A stretch of DNA of 34,367 nt from Candidatus Moraniibacteriota bacterium (GCA_003510795.1 DOKP01000063.1:1-34367); one strand, 5' to 3'; positions 19,501 through 26,145 are shown, numbered from the stretch's first letter. Program-made: numbers and translations. The notes: generated from the sequence alone by a model not told the origin.

Positions 19501-22500
19501 TCACCAATTCTCCCGCTACTTATGATTACCTTACAATTTCCGATCAAGCGATTACTCTTAATCAAATAAATTTAACTACTGATGTAACCGGAACATTGCC
19601 AGTCGGAAATGGTGGAACTGGCTTGACTTCATACGGCGCTGCTAATCAAATCATGGGAATGAATGCGGCTGGGGACGCCTTGGAATACAAAACAGTTTCT
19701 GGGACTGCCAATCAAGTTACAATTACCCCAGCCGCTAATTCTTTGACCTTATCTTTACCTCAAGATATCCACACCGCCGCCAATCCGACATTCGCTGGCC
19801 TGACTTTAAGCGGCCTCACTGCCGGTTCAATTCCATTCATCGGAACAGGCGGAATAGTTTCGGAGGATAATGACAATTTATTTTATGACGTGACAAATCA
19901 TTATCTGGGACTGGGTACAACAACTCCAACATATATGCTAGACATTGCAGGTGCTAGCGGACTTTCCAATCTATTTAGGATTTCTTCCGCCGGCTCCGAC
20001 ATCATGACCGTGACTGATACCCAAACAACTTTCAGCAATCCAGTCGCCTTCGGTTCAGTTGGAGATGTCTCAATGGCGTATGATTTGGTGATGAGTAATT
20101 CTTCATCTGCTAATATTAATTTTAATGGTTCAGGATATATTCAAACCACTAGCGCTTGGCAAAATCTAGATCTGACATTGAGCGCGGCTAATGATGGTTA
20201 TATCGTGGCGGCTGACACTCTTTTAAATGATGTCGATTTATCTGCTGTTACTGCCGGGGAGTATTATGGAACTAACATTGATGTGGATTCAACTGGAATA
20301 TTTACCACCGGCACGACTAATATTTATGGCATCAATTCTAACGCCACTGCCAGCGGAATTTCCACCGGTGGAACAGTCAATACTTACGGCGGATATTTCA
20401 GCGCCACAGGAGAAAACACCGGCGCTGCTACGACCAATGCTTATGGACTCTATGTAAACGGTGCCACCGGCGCGGATAATAATTATTCCGCCGCCTTTAT
20501 GAATGGAAATGTGGGGATTGGAACAGCCACGCCAACTTATAATTTAGAAATAGCTGATGATAGCAGTGAATTATATAGTTTTTATGCAAATAAAAGCAAT
20601 GGAAATACGGACAGTTCTGTAATTCGTGCTTCAGGAACCAGTAACACGACAGGTGTTCGTTCTTCGGCTGTTGGTGGATGGGCATTAAGAGGTGATCATG
20701 CTGGTACTGCTTCTGGAGGCGCACTGCAACTGTATAGTGGAAGCATAACTTCTTCTGTTCTTGCATATTTTACACAAGCTAGTAGTGTTTTTTCAGGCGA
20801 TGCATTAGTTATGAACATGGGAAGGGGAGGCGGATCGTTTACAGGAAACTTTATCAATCTTCAGGTTAATGATAGCTCTTTGTTTACAATCAACGCCAGC
20901 GGGCAAGTGGTAGCGGGCACCTGGATGGGCGCCACTATTGGAGTGGGTTATGGAGGAACGGGAACTTCGACTGCCTTTACAACTGGTTCAATTCCATTTG
21001 CTGGAGCGGGCGGAGTGTATACCCAGGATAATAGTAATTTCTTCTGGGATAACTCCACTAAGCGCTTAGGAATTGGTACCAATACTCCTGGATCAATGCT
21101 TGATTTATTTGGAGTAAATAATCAATTGAGATTCTCTTATGATATTAGCAATTACGCTACGCTTTCGGCTGATAATACTGGCGCTCTCGTGATGAGCGGT
21201 AGTGGCGCGAGTGGTTCAAAAATAACTATCGGTTCGGGCTTAGCCGAAGATTCTTTGGCAATTTTTGATGGCAATGCTCAGGACTTTCATTTAGGCTTGG
21301 ATGACACGGATGACATCTTTAAAATCGGTTTAGGCGGAGCTTTGGGCACGACTGATTTCTTATCCATGGATGCCAATGGAAGAATCGGCATTGGTACCGT
21401 AGCGCAAACAGCATTATTACACCTAAATGGAACTGAGGGCGTGGTGGGATTAGAAATTAATTCTAATCAAACTACCTCCACAAATAATATTATGATGCTT
21501 CGCTCAGATGTGGCGAGCGCCGATGATGCAGTTTTCCGCGTGCAAGCCAATGGAGCGGTTTATGCTGATGGAGCTTACACGGGGACAGGCGCAGACTATG
21601 CTGAGTATTTCTTTACTAAGAACAAAGATTTAGTGGCCGGAGAAACAGTTTGTATCGATGAAGAAAATAATAATGCCATAAAGAGATGTAGCCGAAGCGG
21701 AGACACTAATATCATGGGTATTGTTTCCAGCAATCCTTCGGTAATCGGTAATGGCCAAGATGACAGAGAAAATGATGAGAATTATAAAGTGATTGGAATG
21801 TTAGGCCAGATTCCAGCCAGAGTAAATGATGAAAACGGAGCTATCAAAATCGGAGATGGATTAGCTGCGGCCAATATGCCCGGATATTTAAGAAAAGCCG
21901 AAGCCGGAGAGTCAACGGTTGGTATCGCGTTGGAGAAATTAGTTAGCGGTGATAGTACAATTCAAGTGATGATTTCCAGGAGGAATAAAAGCTTGACCGT
22001 AGAAACCGTCGAGCAATCTATCCAAGACAGAATTGCCAATATGGAAATAGAAGATCAAGTTAATCAAATTATTGCCAATGGCGCAGAAATGTTGGAAGTT
22101 AGATCCAGTTTAGCGAGCTTGGAATTGGCTGTAACTGGCAATGGTCTTTTGGTTACTGATATTCAAATCCAGATGAATCAAATCAAAGAACAAATTAGAG
22201 AGATTGATTTTGTTGAGATGAATGATAAACTGGATACTCTTTTGAGCTTTTTAGATGCGTCCGATGGAAATGTAAAAATTGATGGAAAATTAGAAGTAGC
22301 CATAACGGAAACAGGCGCTTTGGTGATAAAAAATATTGACTTAGAGGCGCCAACAATTGGAACTGGAAAAATTTGCGGTTTGATTGCGGATACTAAAGAT
22401 GAGAACGGAAATTACGATAATATTGATGATTGCAGTGGAAATAAAATTCCATATGACAAAGATGGAGACCAAATGAATGATTGGACAAATAATACTGAGC

Positions 22501-22769
22501 CGATGCCCAAAGATGAAAATCATGATTGGATTGATGACGATACGCATGAGCCCATTATTAATAATGGAAAGAAAGTAATCGTTCCTACTAAAGCTGTAAG
22601 TAAAAATAGTAAGATATTTGTCACCTCTACTTCAGCCGCTATTATTCAACCATTGGCAGTAGTAGATATCAAAGAAGGTGAAAGCTTCACAATCGAAACA
22701 AATGACGGCATAGAAGTCGACAACGCTTTGGAATTCAATTGGTGGATTGTGGAAGAAGGGAAAGAATAA
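10518..22769 (+). CDS. Giant secreted tail-fibre-like repeat protein (4083 aa)
   Basis: One uninterrupted 12.25-kb frame. Residues 1-34 are a signal sequence (VIFFATVGVLLAGFVFGLNLVKAQ). Residues about 35-160 are a beta-rich N-terminal domain. Residues about 250-3650 are degenerate repeats resembling phage tail-fibre stalks. GGTG occurs about 11 times, as GTLPVANGGTG, NVSRGGTG and variants. EIVLTGDSLSIAASIARDSELH-like blocks begin near nt 13323, 14151, 15561, 16467, 17292 and 18498. At residues 3692-3800, ADYAEYFFTKNKDLVAGETVCID resembles an autoproteolytic or chaperone-type tail-fibre end domain. A coiled coil (about 3835-3920), an acidic Ca-site-like DKDGDQMNDW region and a terminal FNWWIVEEGKE domain follow. 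It is most likely a long cell-surface fibre or adhesin. The repeat DNA looks richer in GC than the flanking genes. The function and processing are inferred. Confidence 0.85.
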   Translation: MFFGKKNKIRVIFFATVGVLLAGFVFGLNLVKAQTIKTTKGTLDISAYILNQENKEIPNGKYQVRFAIYSKDRSEKDPYPSDDDKNSRIWEEEQEVEISSGVFNTYLGLVSALPENIDLAASEYYLGIRIGEDSESIPRKKIGYVPSAINAINSVNSTFVNGATTGIAQGNILLLGKNGKIDLDRLPTGTDANSLVLGDDGRLHDQNTDTGTNSTEFNIGNGTGVNSNFNLTVSNASNKPAIRFNGLSQKWELSNDGTTFAELGGGSALQSQIDQRALIGHTHSTADIISGTLSASRGGTGLDGAFATDGQLLIGNGTGYSLGNLSSSDSSIVITNGSGAIDLVSSLGTNVDISSETNLTASGLLLNLTGDNLSINEGILTDGMLCTYSSTDGLICDTLSSSVGHAPVSIGSPANGLSVNGAQTISLALASATTNGALSSSDWNIFNNKVSSQWITTGSDIYYLAGNVGIGTSSIAERLTVAGNIQLSGSIFATNTSQDIGTATERFRYGYFENLDVNNISVGGLDISGSIANIFTINSNNATNDTEDSFLAFDRGENGGVSNLPATIQWDSANDIFVTNYPLSISGNATAAGFSVGGETITDWTGTGMIISGGALTTSLGTAIDISSETNLAVGGTLLTRADDTLSLREGFLANGRLCTYDTTSGLVCNTDSATVGHNALTINATANGLSVNASQVLSLALASTSTIGALSDTDWDTFNNKQNALTLGNITGTTNRVSVAGGTGAIIGTGVTLNLPQDIATTSTPTFGGLTVSGNQTITGSLGIRESTGATFYTYFQGGDQSGNITYTLPTGAPASDGYVLTSAANGTMSWQSVSGTGGTTGTGSANQVTYWTGTSTLAGENQLNVSRGGTGIDGSTVANGRLLIGNGTGYTLANLTSADSSIVITNGAGSINLVSSLGTAIDISSETNLTGDAEIVLTGDSLSIAASIARDSELHSAVTLSGQTYLSLVGQALTASQINLTSHVTGTLPVANGGTGATSLNDLITLGTHTAGNYISTVTGNTQIVVGGVGAENATATLSIGADSIGDTQLAFNTGQHLATTNSPTFAGLTLNGNQTLNGTLAIREGGGTPTNYTTFVGGVQSADVTYTLPTGAPSSNGYFLSAQTDGTLAWQSISGAGGMNSFSLSADTGTTQTIGDSETVNILGGTNLASTIDASNNVTLNLDSTLTGVTWNGNDIDISDYTNLSGNAEIVLTGDSLSIAASIARDSELHTIATVSGTPNYITLSGQDIVRSLINLTSHVTGTLPVANGGTGAITLNDLITLGTHTTGSYVNTITGNTQIVVGGVGAENATATLSIGADSIGDTQLEFNTGQNLTTTSSPTFAGLTLNGNQTVNGTLAIREGGGTPTNYTTFVGGVQSADVTYTLPVAGGNDGEVLKTDASGNLYWALVAGGTGGIGTVTSVSSGNGLTGGPITGSGTLSINLLSTDTDSATASSYSGMEFVGGQLSLIRGCGANEVMGWDNTNGVWKCTSVSGTGGTTGSGLAGHIPYWSSASNLTYDSNGDFFWDVANNRLGIGTTSPVTALDVNGTITTTGLTLNGNQTLNGTLAIREGGGTPTFYTTFQGADQLGNITYILPASNTNGLLRNTAGVLSWDTNSYLTANQTITLTGDVTGSGTTSIDTIVGDDSHAHTSTTLPASISYLGSQIDISSETNLSGDTEIVLTGDSLSIAASIARDSELHTIATMSGTPDYITLVGQDIVRGLIDLTSDIIGTLPIANGGTGATSLNDLITLGTHTAGNYINTITGNTQIVVGGVGAENATATLSIGADSIGDTQLEFNTGQNLTTTSSPTFAGLTVSGNQTVTGTLGIRESTGATFYTYFQGADQIGNVTYTLPSGAPVADNYVLTSAMDGTLAWQSSGAVGAVNGNGAANQVAYWTGVGTIAGENQLNVSRGGTGVNASAIADGQLLIGNDTANNYTLATLTPGDGINITNGAGSITVASTLGTSIDISSETNLAGDSEIVLDSDSLYIAASIARDSELHDSMTLSGESYLSRVGQALTANQINLASHVTGTLPIANGGTGAVTLDNLITLGTHTTGSYVNTITGNTQIVVGGVGAENATATLAIGADSIGDTQLEFNTGQNLTTTSSPTFVGLTLNGNQAITGTLGIRESDGATFYTYFQGADQIGNVTYTLPSGAPVADNYVLTSATDGTMSWSLVSGVGGMSSFSLAADTGTTQTIGNTETVSILGGTNIASTIDASNNVTLNLDSTLTGVTWNGTDIDISDYTNLAGDTEIVLTGDSLSIAASIARDSELHSEVTLGGESYLSRVGQALTANQINLASHVTGTLPIANGGTGATTLNDLITLGTHTAGNYVQSITNGDGILGGNGGSEGSALTLSIDALTTGTTLTTFSNSGLETTADGVRLIGGCNDGQILTWDADDVRWECTTNTAGSSDWTDDGTATYLTDVTNDFIIGGTSLASSMFGVDESAGAFYFGSDASANPSFNFTATDSDTGTFGFNDNDAFYFSGANVGIGIAAPTEALHISGGNILLDNTYSLKWSAGPQITGGPSMTIDGGTNVLNFRGNSTNHTFISVGGNWGLGDATPESRMEISANGGATDLFMLSSNDDLNGDLFVVKNSGYVGIGDTTPASLFTVGDGDLFQINSSGQVVAGTWNGTDIDISDYTNLAVDGSGEIVLTGDTLSIAASIARDAELHDAMTLSGESYLSRVGQALTAAQINLASHVTGTLPVGNGGTGLSAYGTSNQIMGMNAAGNALEYKTVSGTANQITVTNAVNSLTLSLPQDIATTSSPTFAGVTLSGLTPGSIPFIGTGGIVSQDNLNLSWNDASNYLYLGSAFSFGIDATDSNKFKIYSGNGIAGTSEFSIDENGVTSIANLELGELAFNDDSGAISWIDMGVTSGAVDNTIESYTAQLDGNPMLTIYGLSDGLGGVDNLGVGIGTVTPTAKLHIAAGMATAGGAPLKLTSGTNLTTPEAGAFEYDGTNLYFTPNTTREEVAFMSDITASAVTLTNSPATYDYLTISDQAITLNQINLTTDVTGTLPVGNGGTGLTSYGAANQIMGMNAAGDALEYKTVSGTANQVTITPAANSLTLSLPQDIHTAANPTFAGLTLSGLTAGSIPFIGTGGIVSEDNDNLFYDVTNHYLGLGTTTPTYMLDIAGASGLSNLFRISSAGSDIMTVTDTQTTFSNPVAFGSVGDVSMAYDLVMSNSSSANINFNGSGYIQTTSAWQNLDLTLSAANDGYIVAADTLLNDVDLSAVTAGEYYGTNIDVDSTGIFTTGTTNIYGINSNATASGISTGGTVNTYGGYFSATGENTGAATTNAYGLYVNGATGADNNYSAAFMNGNVGIGTATPTYNLEIADDSSELYSFYANKSNGNTDSSVIRASGTSNTTGVRSSAVGGWALRGDHAGTASGGALQLYSGSITSSVLAYFTQASSVFSGDALVMNMGRGGGSFTGNFINLQVNDSSLFTINASGQVVAGTWMGATIGVGYGGTGTSTAFTTGSIPFAGAGGVYTQDNSNFFWDNSTKRLGIGTNTPGSMLDLFGVNNQLRFSYDISNYATLSADNTGALVMSGSGASGSKITIGSGLAEDSLAIFDGNAQDFHLGLDDTDDIFKIGLGGALGTTDFLSMDANGRIGIGTVAQTALLHLNGTEGVVGLEINSNQTTSTNNIMMLRSDVASADDAVFRVQANGAVYADGAYTGTGADYAEYFFTKNKDLVAGETVCIDEENNNAIKRCSRSGDTNIMGIVSSNPSVIGNGQDDRENDENYKVIGMLGQIPARVNDENGAIKIGDGLAAANMPGYLRKAEAGESTVGIALEKLVSGDSTIQVMISRRNKSLTVETVEQSIQDRIANMEIEDQVNQIIANGAEMLEVRSSLASLELAVTGNGLLVTDIQIQMNQIKEQIREIDFVEMNDKLDTLLSFLDASDGNVKIDGKLEVAITETGALVIKNIDLEAPTIGTGKICGLIADTKDENGNYDNIDDCSGNKIPYDKDGDQMNDWTNNTEPMPKDENHDWIDDDTHEPIINNGKKVIVPTKAVSKNSKIFVTSTSAAIIQPLAVVDIKEGESFTIETNDGIEVDNALEFNWWIVEEGKE
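13300..18650 (+). repeat. Intragenic repeat blocks of the giant surface gene
   Basis: Six copies of a block encoding xEIVLTGDSLSIAASIARDSELH begin near 13323, 14151, 15561, 16467, 17292 and 18498. Spacing is irregular, from about 825 to 1410 nt. Many copies are followed by GTLPxANGGTG and IVVGGVGAENATATLSIGA modules. Protein sequence is better kept than DNA: copies 1 and 2 are nearly identical in DNA, whereas copies 4 and 6 use many synonymous codons. Confidence 0.8.
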
Positions 22770-22772
22770 TTC

Positions 22773-22807
22773 TTTGGATTTTTCGATGGGCGGGACGAGT
22801 TGGTGTG
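22773..22807 (+). pseudogene. Relic of a dockerin gene 3' end
   Basis: Four nt after the stop of the giant gene, the DNA matches the last 35 nt of the two dockerin genes (24553-24587 and 34329-34363). The shared string GGGACGAGTTGGTGTGA is almost exact. In the matching frame it would encode an SMGGTSWCE-like tail. No start or body remains, so it is a fragment left by deletion or recombination. Confidence 0.7.
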
Positions 22808-22853
22808 AGTGGATCATTTTGCAATTAAAGTAATAATTTTTCTAAGTATTCTA

Positions 22854-24590
22854 ATGATGAAAGAAATAAAATTGATAATTATTTTAGTTTCTTTGATATT
22901 TTATCTGGGAGTGTCCGCTAAAAATGTTTTTGCCGCGGACTTCTATATCTCACCGACCGGGAATGATTCTAATAACGGGCAGACTTCCAGCACTCCTGTG
23001 GCGACATTCGCGCATGCTGAAACACTTCTCAATGCTGGCGATACACTCATTCTGATGGACGGGATATATAATCAGCAACTCCACCCGAGAAAATCAGGCA
23101 CTGAAGGGAACCCTATTACGTATATGGCGCAAAATCGGGGACAGGCGATAATCCAGATGACAACGCCTGGAGAAGCCATTCTTCTAGCCAGTAATTCAAG
23201 CGGTTATCCGGGGGGAGCGTTTTACTGTCACGACATTACCATCGATGGCCTGATTGCGAGGAGTAATGGAGAATATAATACAATTGTGATTAATAGCTGG
23301 GATTCTGCAACTGAAGCAGAAATGGTAAAACGCATTATAATCAGGAACATAGGAGCGTTCGGGTCGGCTCTTGACGCCAACGCCGCTGCCGTAGCAATAG
23401 GAAATAACGCTACTTATATTACCATTGAGGACAGCTTTGCCTACGGCATAGGTCGGGCAGCAATGATTGCTTTTGGTTCGAGTCATATAACCGTCAGGCG
23501 AGTCGTTTTGAGGTATGATTACTGGCGGGGAACAGGGAAAATAAACGATCCAAGGAGAGCATTTTCAGGATATAACACCCAAGACTCAGTTTTTGAAAAT
23601 ATTATAGTTCTCGATGGGGCGCCGATGCCCCCAGAAGTGAGCTGCGATATGGCGGGAATGGTTGCCAGTGGGAATTTGACTCCGGCGTACGTAACACATA
23701 GTGCCAGAAACAAATATTTAGGATCGATTGTTCTCAATACTGTTGGTAATGGTTTGTTAACAAATGGTGGTGGGTCGCCTAATGAAGATCAGCAATTTAA
23801 AGATTTGATATTTCATAAAGTTACCGGCTATGGTGCTGTTGTTGAACAGCTAGAGACAAGGGGAATATATGAATATATTACAATCAAAAACTCTGGGGCA
23901 CTTGGATTTAAAACAGGGACTAATGGTGTGTCAGACGAAACCATTAAAAACTTTTTTATTGACACTACAGGTGGGGTTGGATTTTATTTAGAAAATCCTT
24001 CTGCTGTAACCACGTTTGTAGATAATACAGCTATCAATCTTGTATCTGGTAGTCCAATCGAGGCATCATATGCTCCAACATTAGATTATCTCACTAGGCC
24101 CACAATGGTAACTGGACATGAGCGCGGTGGAACTATGGTAAACCGTTACGTCGATGGCAACTTGACATCAATCCCTTTGTGGCCATGGCCCAATGAGGAT
24201 TTAATCAGGGAAAATATGTGTGATCCTGATGATTTAATTACTGCCCATCGAACATCAGCCAATGGCGCAGGATGGGAACCTGAGTGGTGCGCTTCCAACA
24301 AAACATTAACAGAACATATTTGGGAATACTTGGGCAATGAATGTCCTGAAGAAATATGCGGAGCAATATCTATCCGCTCGGACGTCGACAATTCTTCCGC
24401 CACCAACACCACTGACGCACTTCTGACTCTCCGCAATTCCCTCGGCCTTTCCATGGACGGTACGGCGTGGCAAGTGGGAGCGACAACTGGCGACGTGGAT
24501 TGTAGTGGTGCTTCCAATTCGACTGATGCACTTTTAATTCTTCGATATTCTTTGGGACTCTCGATGGATGGGACGAGTTGGTGCGAATAA
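22854..24590 (+). CDS. Secreted beta-helix protein with C-terminal dockerin
   Basis: A 578-residue exported protein from the ATG at 22854 (a second ATG follows at once). Residues 1-27 are a signal peptide (IKLIIILVSLIFYLGVSA, then KNVFA). The body starts ADFYISPTGNDSNNG, typical of DUF1565-like right-handed beta-helix proteins, and continues with many GNN/ITI-rich rungs. The last 70 residues (about 506-578) are a type I dockerin with two Ca-binding loops, DVDNSSATNTTDALLTLRNS and DVDCSGASNSTDALLILRYS. Dockerins bind cohesins, so the protein probably docks to a scaffold or surface partner; no cohesin is recognised here. The frame is open from a GTG at 22809, but the ATG puts the signal peptide correctly at the N-terminus. 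The substrate, perhaps a polysaccharide, is unknown. Confidence 0.8.
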   Translation: MMKEIKLIIILVSLIFYLGVSAKNVFAADFYISPTGNDSNNGQTSSTPVATFAHAETLLNAGDTLILMDGIYNQQLHPRKSGTEGNPITYMAQNRGQAIIQMTTPGEAILLASNSSGYPGGAFYCHDITIDGLIARSNGEYNTIVINSWDSATEAEMVKRIIIRNIGAFGSALDANAAAVAIGNNATYITIEDSFAYGIGRAAMIAFGSSHITVRRVVLRYDYWRGTGKINDPRRAFSGYNTQDSVFENIIVLDGAPMPPEVSCDMAGMVASGNLTPAYVTHSARNKYLGSIVLNTVGNGLLTNGGGSPNEDQQFKDLIFHKVTGYGAVVEQLETRGIYEYITIKNSGALGFKTGTNGVSDETIKNFFIDTTGGVGFYLENPSAVTTFVDNTAINLVSGSPIEASYAPTLDYLTRPTMVTGHERGGTMVNRYVDGNLTSIPLWPWPNEDLIRENMCDPDDLITAHRTSANGAGWEPEWCASNKTLTEHIWEYLGNECPEEICGAISIRSDVDNSSATNTTDALLTLRNSLGLSMDGTAWQVGATTGDVDCSGASNSTDALLILRYSLGLSMDGTSWCE

Positions 24591-24591
24591 A

Positions 24592-24620
24592 TTGAAAAAC
24601 TCCCCCTTTTATGCGATAAT
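24592..24620 (+). promoter_or_regulatory. Predicted promoter of the DGR variable protein gene
   Basis: TTGAAA (24592-24597), a 17-nt spacer and GATAAT (24615-24620) preceded by TGC (extended -10) start 2 nt after the stop of the dockerin gene. Initiation would be near 24627, giving a leader of about 30 nt. Both elements and the spacing are good. Confidence 0.6.
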
Positions 24621-24658
24621 TGAAATATAAAATAACTAGCTAAATATCAAAAAAATAA

Positions 24659-25315
24659 ATGAAAAAAATAAAAGCCTATTGGCAAAAAAATCCCAAGAAA
24701 AGAAAATTGATGATGTTTGGGGTAGTAGTTGTAGGTATGGCTTTATCTTTCGGATTGTATGCCTTGGCGCAGTCGTTTATCGACAGTTTTCTGGACACAA
24801 CCAGAATTGCCAATACTTGGAATGTAAATGTGGACACTGGGGCGGGAGAAATCAAACTGGCTGATAAAACTTGCGATGACGGCGTGTGGTTTTGCTCTCT
24901 ATCGACCACTTGTACCAACAGTCTGGGAGATGGCACCAATATTATCGTCAAAAGAGTTAATGAAACCGGTAGCAAACAATGGAAACCGGCCAACACGGCT
25001 TGCGACAAACCAAATTGCGCGACTGACGGCGGGCAAGACGGAGATAATCTGGTGGCGGATAACACGGTCAACTTCTCTGGTTATCCCGCGCAGGATGCTT
25101 GCAAGATGGCAGGTGGTAGGTTGCCCACTATCAGCGAATTGCAATGCATCTATGCTAACCGTACGATTTTTGGAAATAATTTTGGCACGAGCTATTACTG
25201 GAGTGCGACAGAGGGCTCTACGACGTACGCCCGCCTCGTGAATTTCAATGACGGCAATTCGAACTACAACCTTAAGACGAATAGCTACTCAGTCCGCTGT
25301 GTGCGAGGTTGGTAA
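24659..25315 (+). CDS. DGR variable protein (target), membrane-anchored CLec/DUF1566-like
   Basis: The 218-residue target of the diversity-generating retroelement. Residues about 17-40 are one hydrophobic helix (LMMFGVVVVGMALSFGLYAL) after a basic N-terminus, a signal anchor. The middle carries cysteines (KTCDDGVWFCSLSTTC). The C-terminal part has the C-type-lectin-like/DUF1566 hallmarks GGRLPTISELQCIYANR, YYWSATE and VRCVRG. Residues 175-217 are the variable repeat. Compared with the template, Tyr179, Gly186, Tyr190, Leu193, Tyr203, Leu205 and Tyr210 replace template-coded Asn. Asn195, 197, 200, 202, 204 and 208 remain Asn and could vary. The protein is likely shown on the cell surface to bind changing ligands. 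It has its own promoter and is followed by TR, avd and the reverse transcriptase. Confidence 0.92.
   Translation: MKKIKAYWQKNPKKRKLMMFGVVVVGMALSFGLYALAQSFIDSFLDTTRIANTWNVNVDTGAGEIKLADKTCDDGVWFCSLSTTCTNSLGDGTNIIVKRVNETGSKQWKPANTACDKPNCATDGGQDGDNLVADNTVNFSGYPAQDACKMAGGRLPTISELQCIYANRTIFGNNFGTSYYWSATEGSTTYARLVNFNDGNSNYNLKTNSYSVRCVRGW
25181..25308 (+). repeat. DGR variable repeat (VR)
   Basis: 128 bp at the 3' end of the variable protein gene, aligned without gaps to the template 355 bp downstream. Ten mismatches are at VR 25193, 25214, 25215, 25226, 25235, 25236, 25265, 25271, 25272 and 25286. Every one corresponds to A in the template. The last 22 nt (TCAGTCCGCTGTGTGCGAGG and the 2 nt before it) are identical in both copies and may serve as the initiation-of-mutagenic-homology end. 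VR ends 7 nt before the end of the stop codon. Confidence 0.95.
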
Positions 25316-25373
25316 TTTGGAAAATTTGGAATTTGGAAAATAAAAATAAAATGGGTCAGATTTTTTTGGATAT

Positions 25374-25402
25374 TTGTATTTTTTCTCGGTATTGAATATA
25401 AA
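25374..25402 (+). promoter_or_regulatory. Candidate promoter for the template RNA / avd-RT transcript
   Basis: TTGTAT (25374-25379), a 17-nt spacer and TATAAA (25397-25402) lie between VR and TR. A transcript from about 25409 would carry roughly 125 nt of leader, then TR, then avd and the reverse transcriptase gene. The DNA is AT-rich, so chance matches are possible. Confidence 0.4.
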
Positions 25403-25535
25403 TAATCAAAAAAGAGATGAAAAAACATTTACCACGATCTTAATCCAAACAAAAAGTTTGATAAAATGTCAGGTAATAATTTTTAATATTTTTTTAAATC
25501 TTATTGCCGCAGGATGGTACTGTGTTAAGATTTTA

Positions 25536-25663
25536 TTTGGCACGAGCAATTACTGGAGTGCGACAGAGAACTCTACGACGAACGCCCGCAACGTGAATTT
25601 CAATGACGGCAATTCGAACAACAACAATAAGACGAATAGCAACTCAGTCCGCTGTGTGCGAGG
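25536..25663 (+). repeat. DGR template repeat (TR)
   Basis: The 128-bp donor copy, non-coding in practice. It has 42 adenines, many in AAC or AAT codons: 13 Asn codons when read in the VR frame. Ten adenines are replaced in VR and no other base differs. In the VR frame TR continues to a stop (TAG, 25665-25667). The DNA upstream of 25536 shows no match to the DNA upstream of VR. TR therefore acts as an RNA template for mutagenic reverse transcription, not as a gene. Confidence 0.95.
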
Positions 25664-25680
25664 GTAGTCATTATTTTTTC

Positions 25681-25703
25681 TGTTTTGAATAAGAATCAAA
25701 ACA
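25681..25703 (+). repeat. Hairpin downstream of the DGR template repeat
   Basis: TGTTTTGA (25681-25688) and TCAAAACA (25696-25703) form a perfect 8-bp stem with a 7-nt loop, 17 nt after TR and 34 nt before avd. It may help fold the template RNA. A terminator role is less likely because there is no T-tract directly after it. Confidence 0.5.
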
Positions 25704-25737
25704 CCCATTTTATTTAAATTAATTAAATATATTTTCT

Positions 25738-26145
25738 ATGCCAAAAACCGACCAGCTCCCAATATATTTAAAGTTGTGGTTGCTTTTGAAATATTCTTAT
25801 AAAATGACGGGCAATTTCCCAAGAAATCATAAACATACTATCGGTCAAGACCTCTTGAATTTAGGTTGGCAATGTATTGATTTAATTTTTATCATAAATT
25901 CCGCTGATAATGAAAAAAAGAATGGTTCAATCAAACAACTTAGTCTAAAATTTGATCAATTAAAAATGCGATTCAGAATGGTTGCTGAAACGGAAATTAT
26001 ATCCCCAAAACAATTAGCCCATATCTATGAAAATTATCTTTATCCAATCGGCGACCAAATCGGCGGTTGGCAAAAATGGGCGATTGAGGAAGAGGCTAAA
26101 AGTATAAATAATAAAACTATCAATAATGATGCAGACAATATTTAA
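25738..26145 (+). CDS. avd: DGR accessory variability determinant (Avd-like four-helix protein)
   Basis: A 135-residue helical, basic protein between TR and the reverse transcriptase. Avd proteins form a pentameric four-helix-bundle barrel that binds the reverse transcriptase and template RNA and is needed for mutagenic cDNA synthesis. The motif NFPRNHKHTIGQDLLNLGWQ is the Avd-type FPxxxRxTLGQ signature near residue 27. Helical segments with hydrophobic heptads follow (IKQLSLKFDQLKMRFRMVAE, then HIYENYLYPIGDQIGGWQKW). The reading frame overlaps the start of the reverse transcriptase gene by 20 nt, so the two are probably translationally coupled. Identification rests on the motif, size and position. 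Confidence 0.88.
   Translation: MPKTDQLPIYLKLWLLLKYSYKMTGNFPRNHKHTIGQDLLNLGWQCIDLIFIINSADNEKKNGSIKQLSLKFDQLKMRFRMVAETEIISPKQLAHIYENYLYPIGDQIGGWQKWAIEEEAKSINNKTINNDADNI

Noticed and set aside
21533..21543. TTTTCCGCGT string inside the giant gene, as a fifth full repeat
   Set aside because: It lacks the rest of the core and the hairpin arms and lies in a constrained coding region, so it is probably chance.
24146..24517. 123-codon minus-strand frame over the dockerin gene
   Set aside because: It mirrors the coding strand of a recognised dockerin and has no family features. Other minus-strand frames in the window were dismissed for the same reason.
25309..25345. Hairpin directly downstream of VR
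   Set aside because: The TTTGGAA repeats there are direct, not inverted, so no stable stem is formed.
25374..25667. Open frame of 97 codons covering TR, as a protein-coding gene
   Set aside because: Its only recognisable part is TR, which is in frame with VR. The upstream part is low-complexity and lacks the CLec domain, and no ribosome-binding site is seen.
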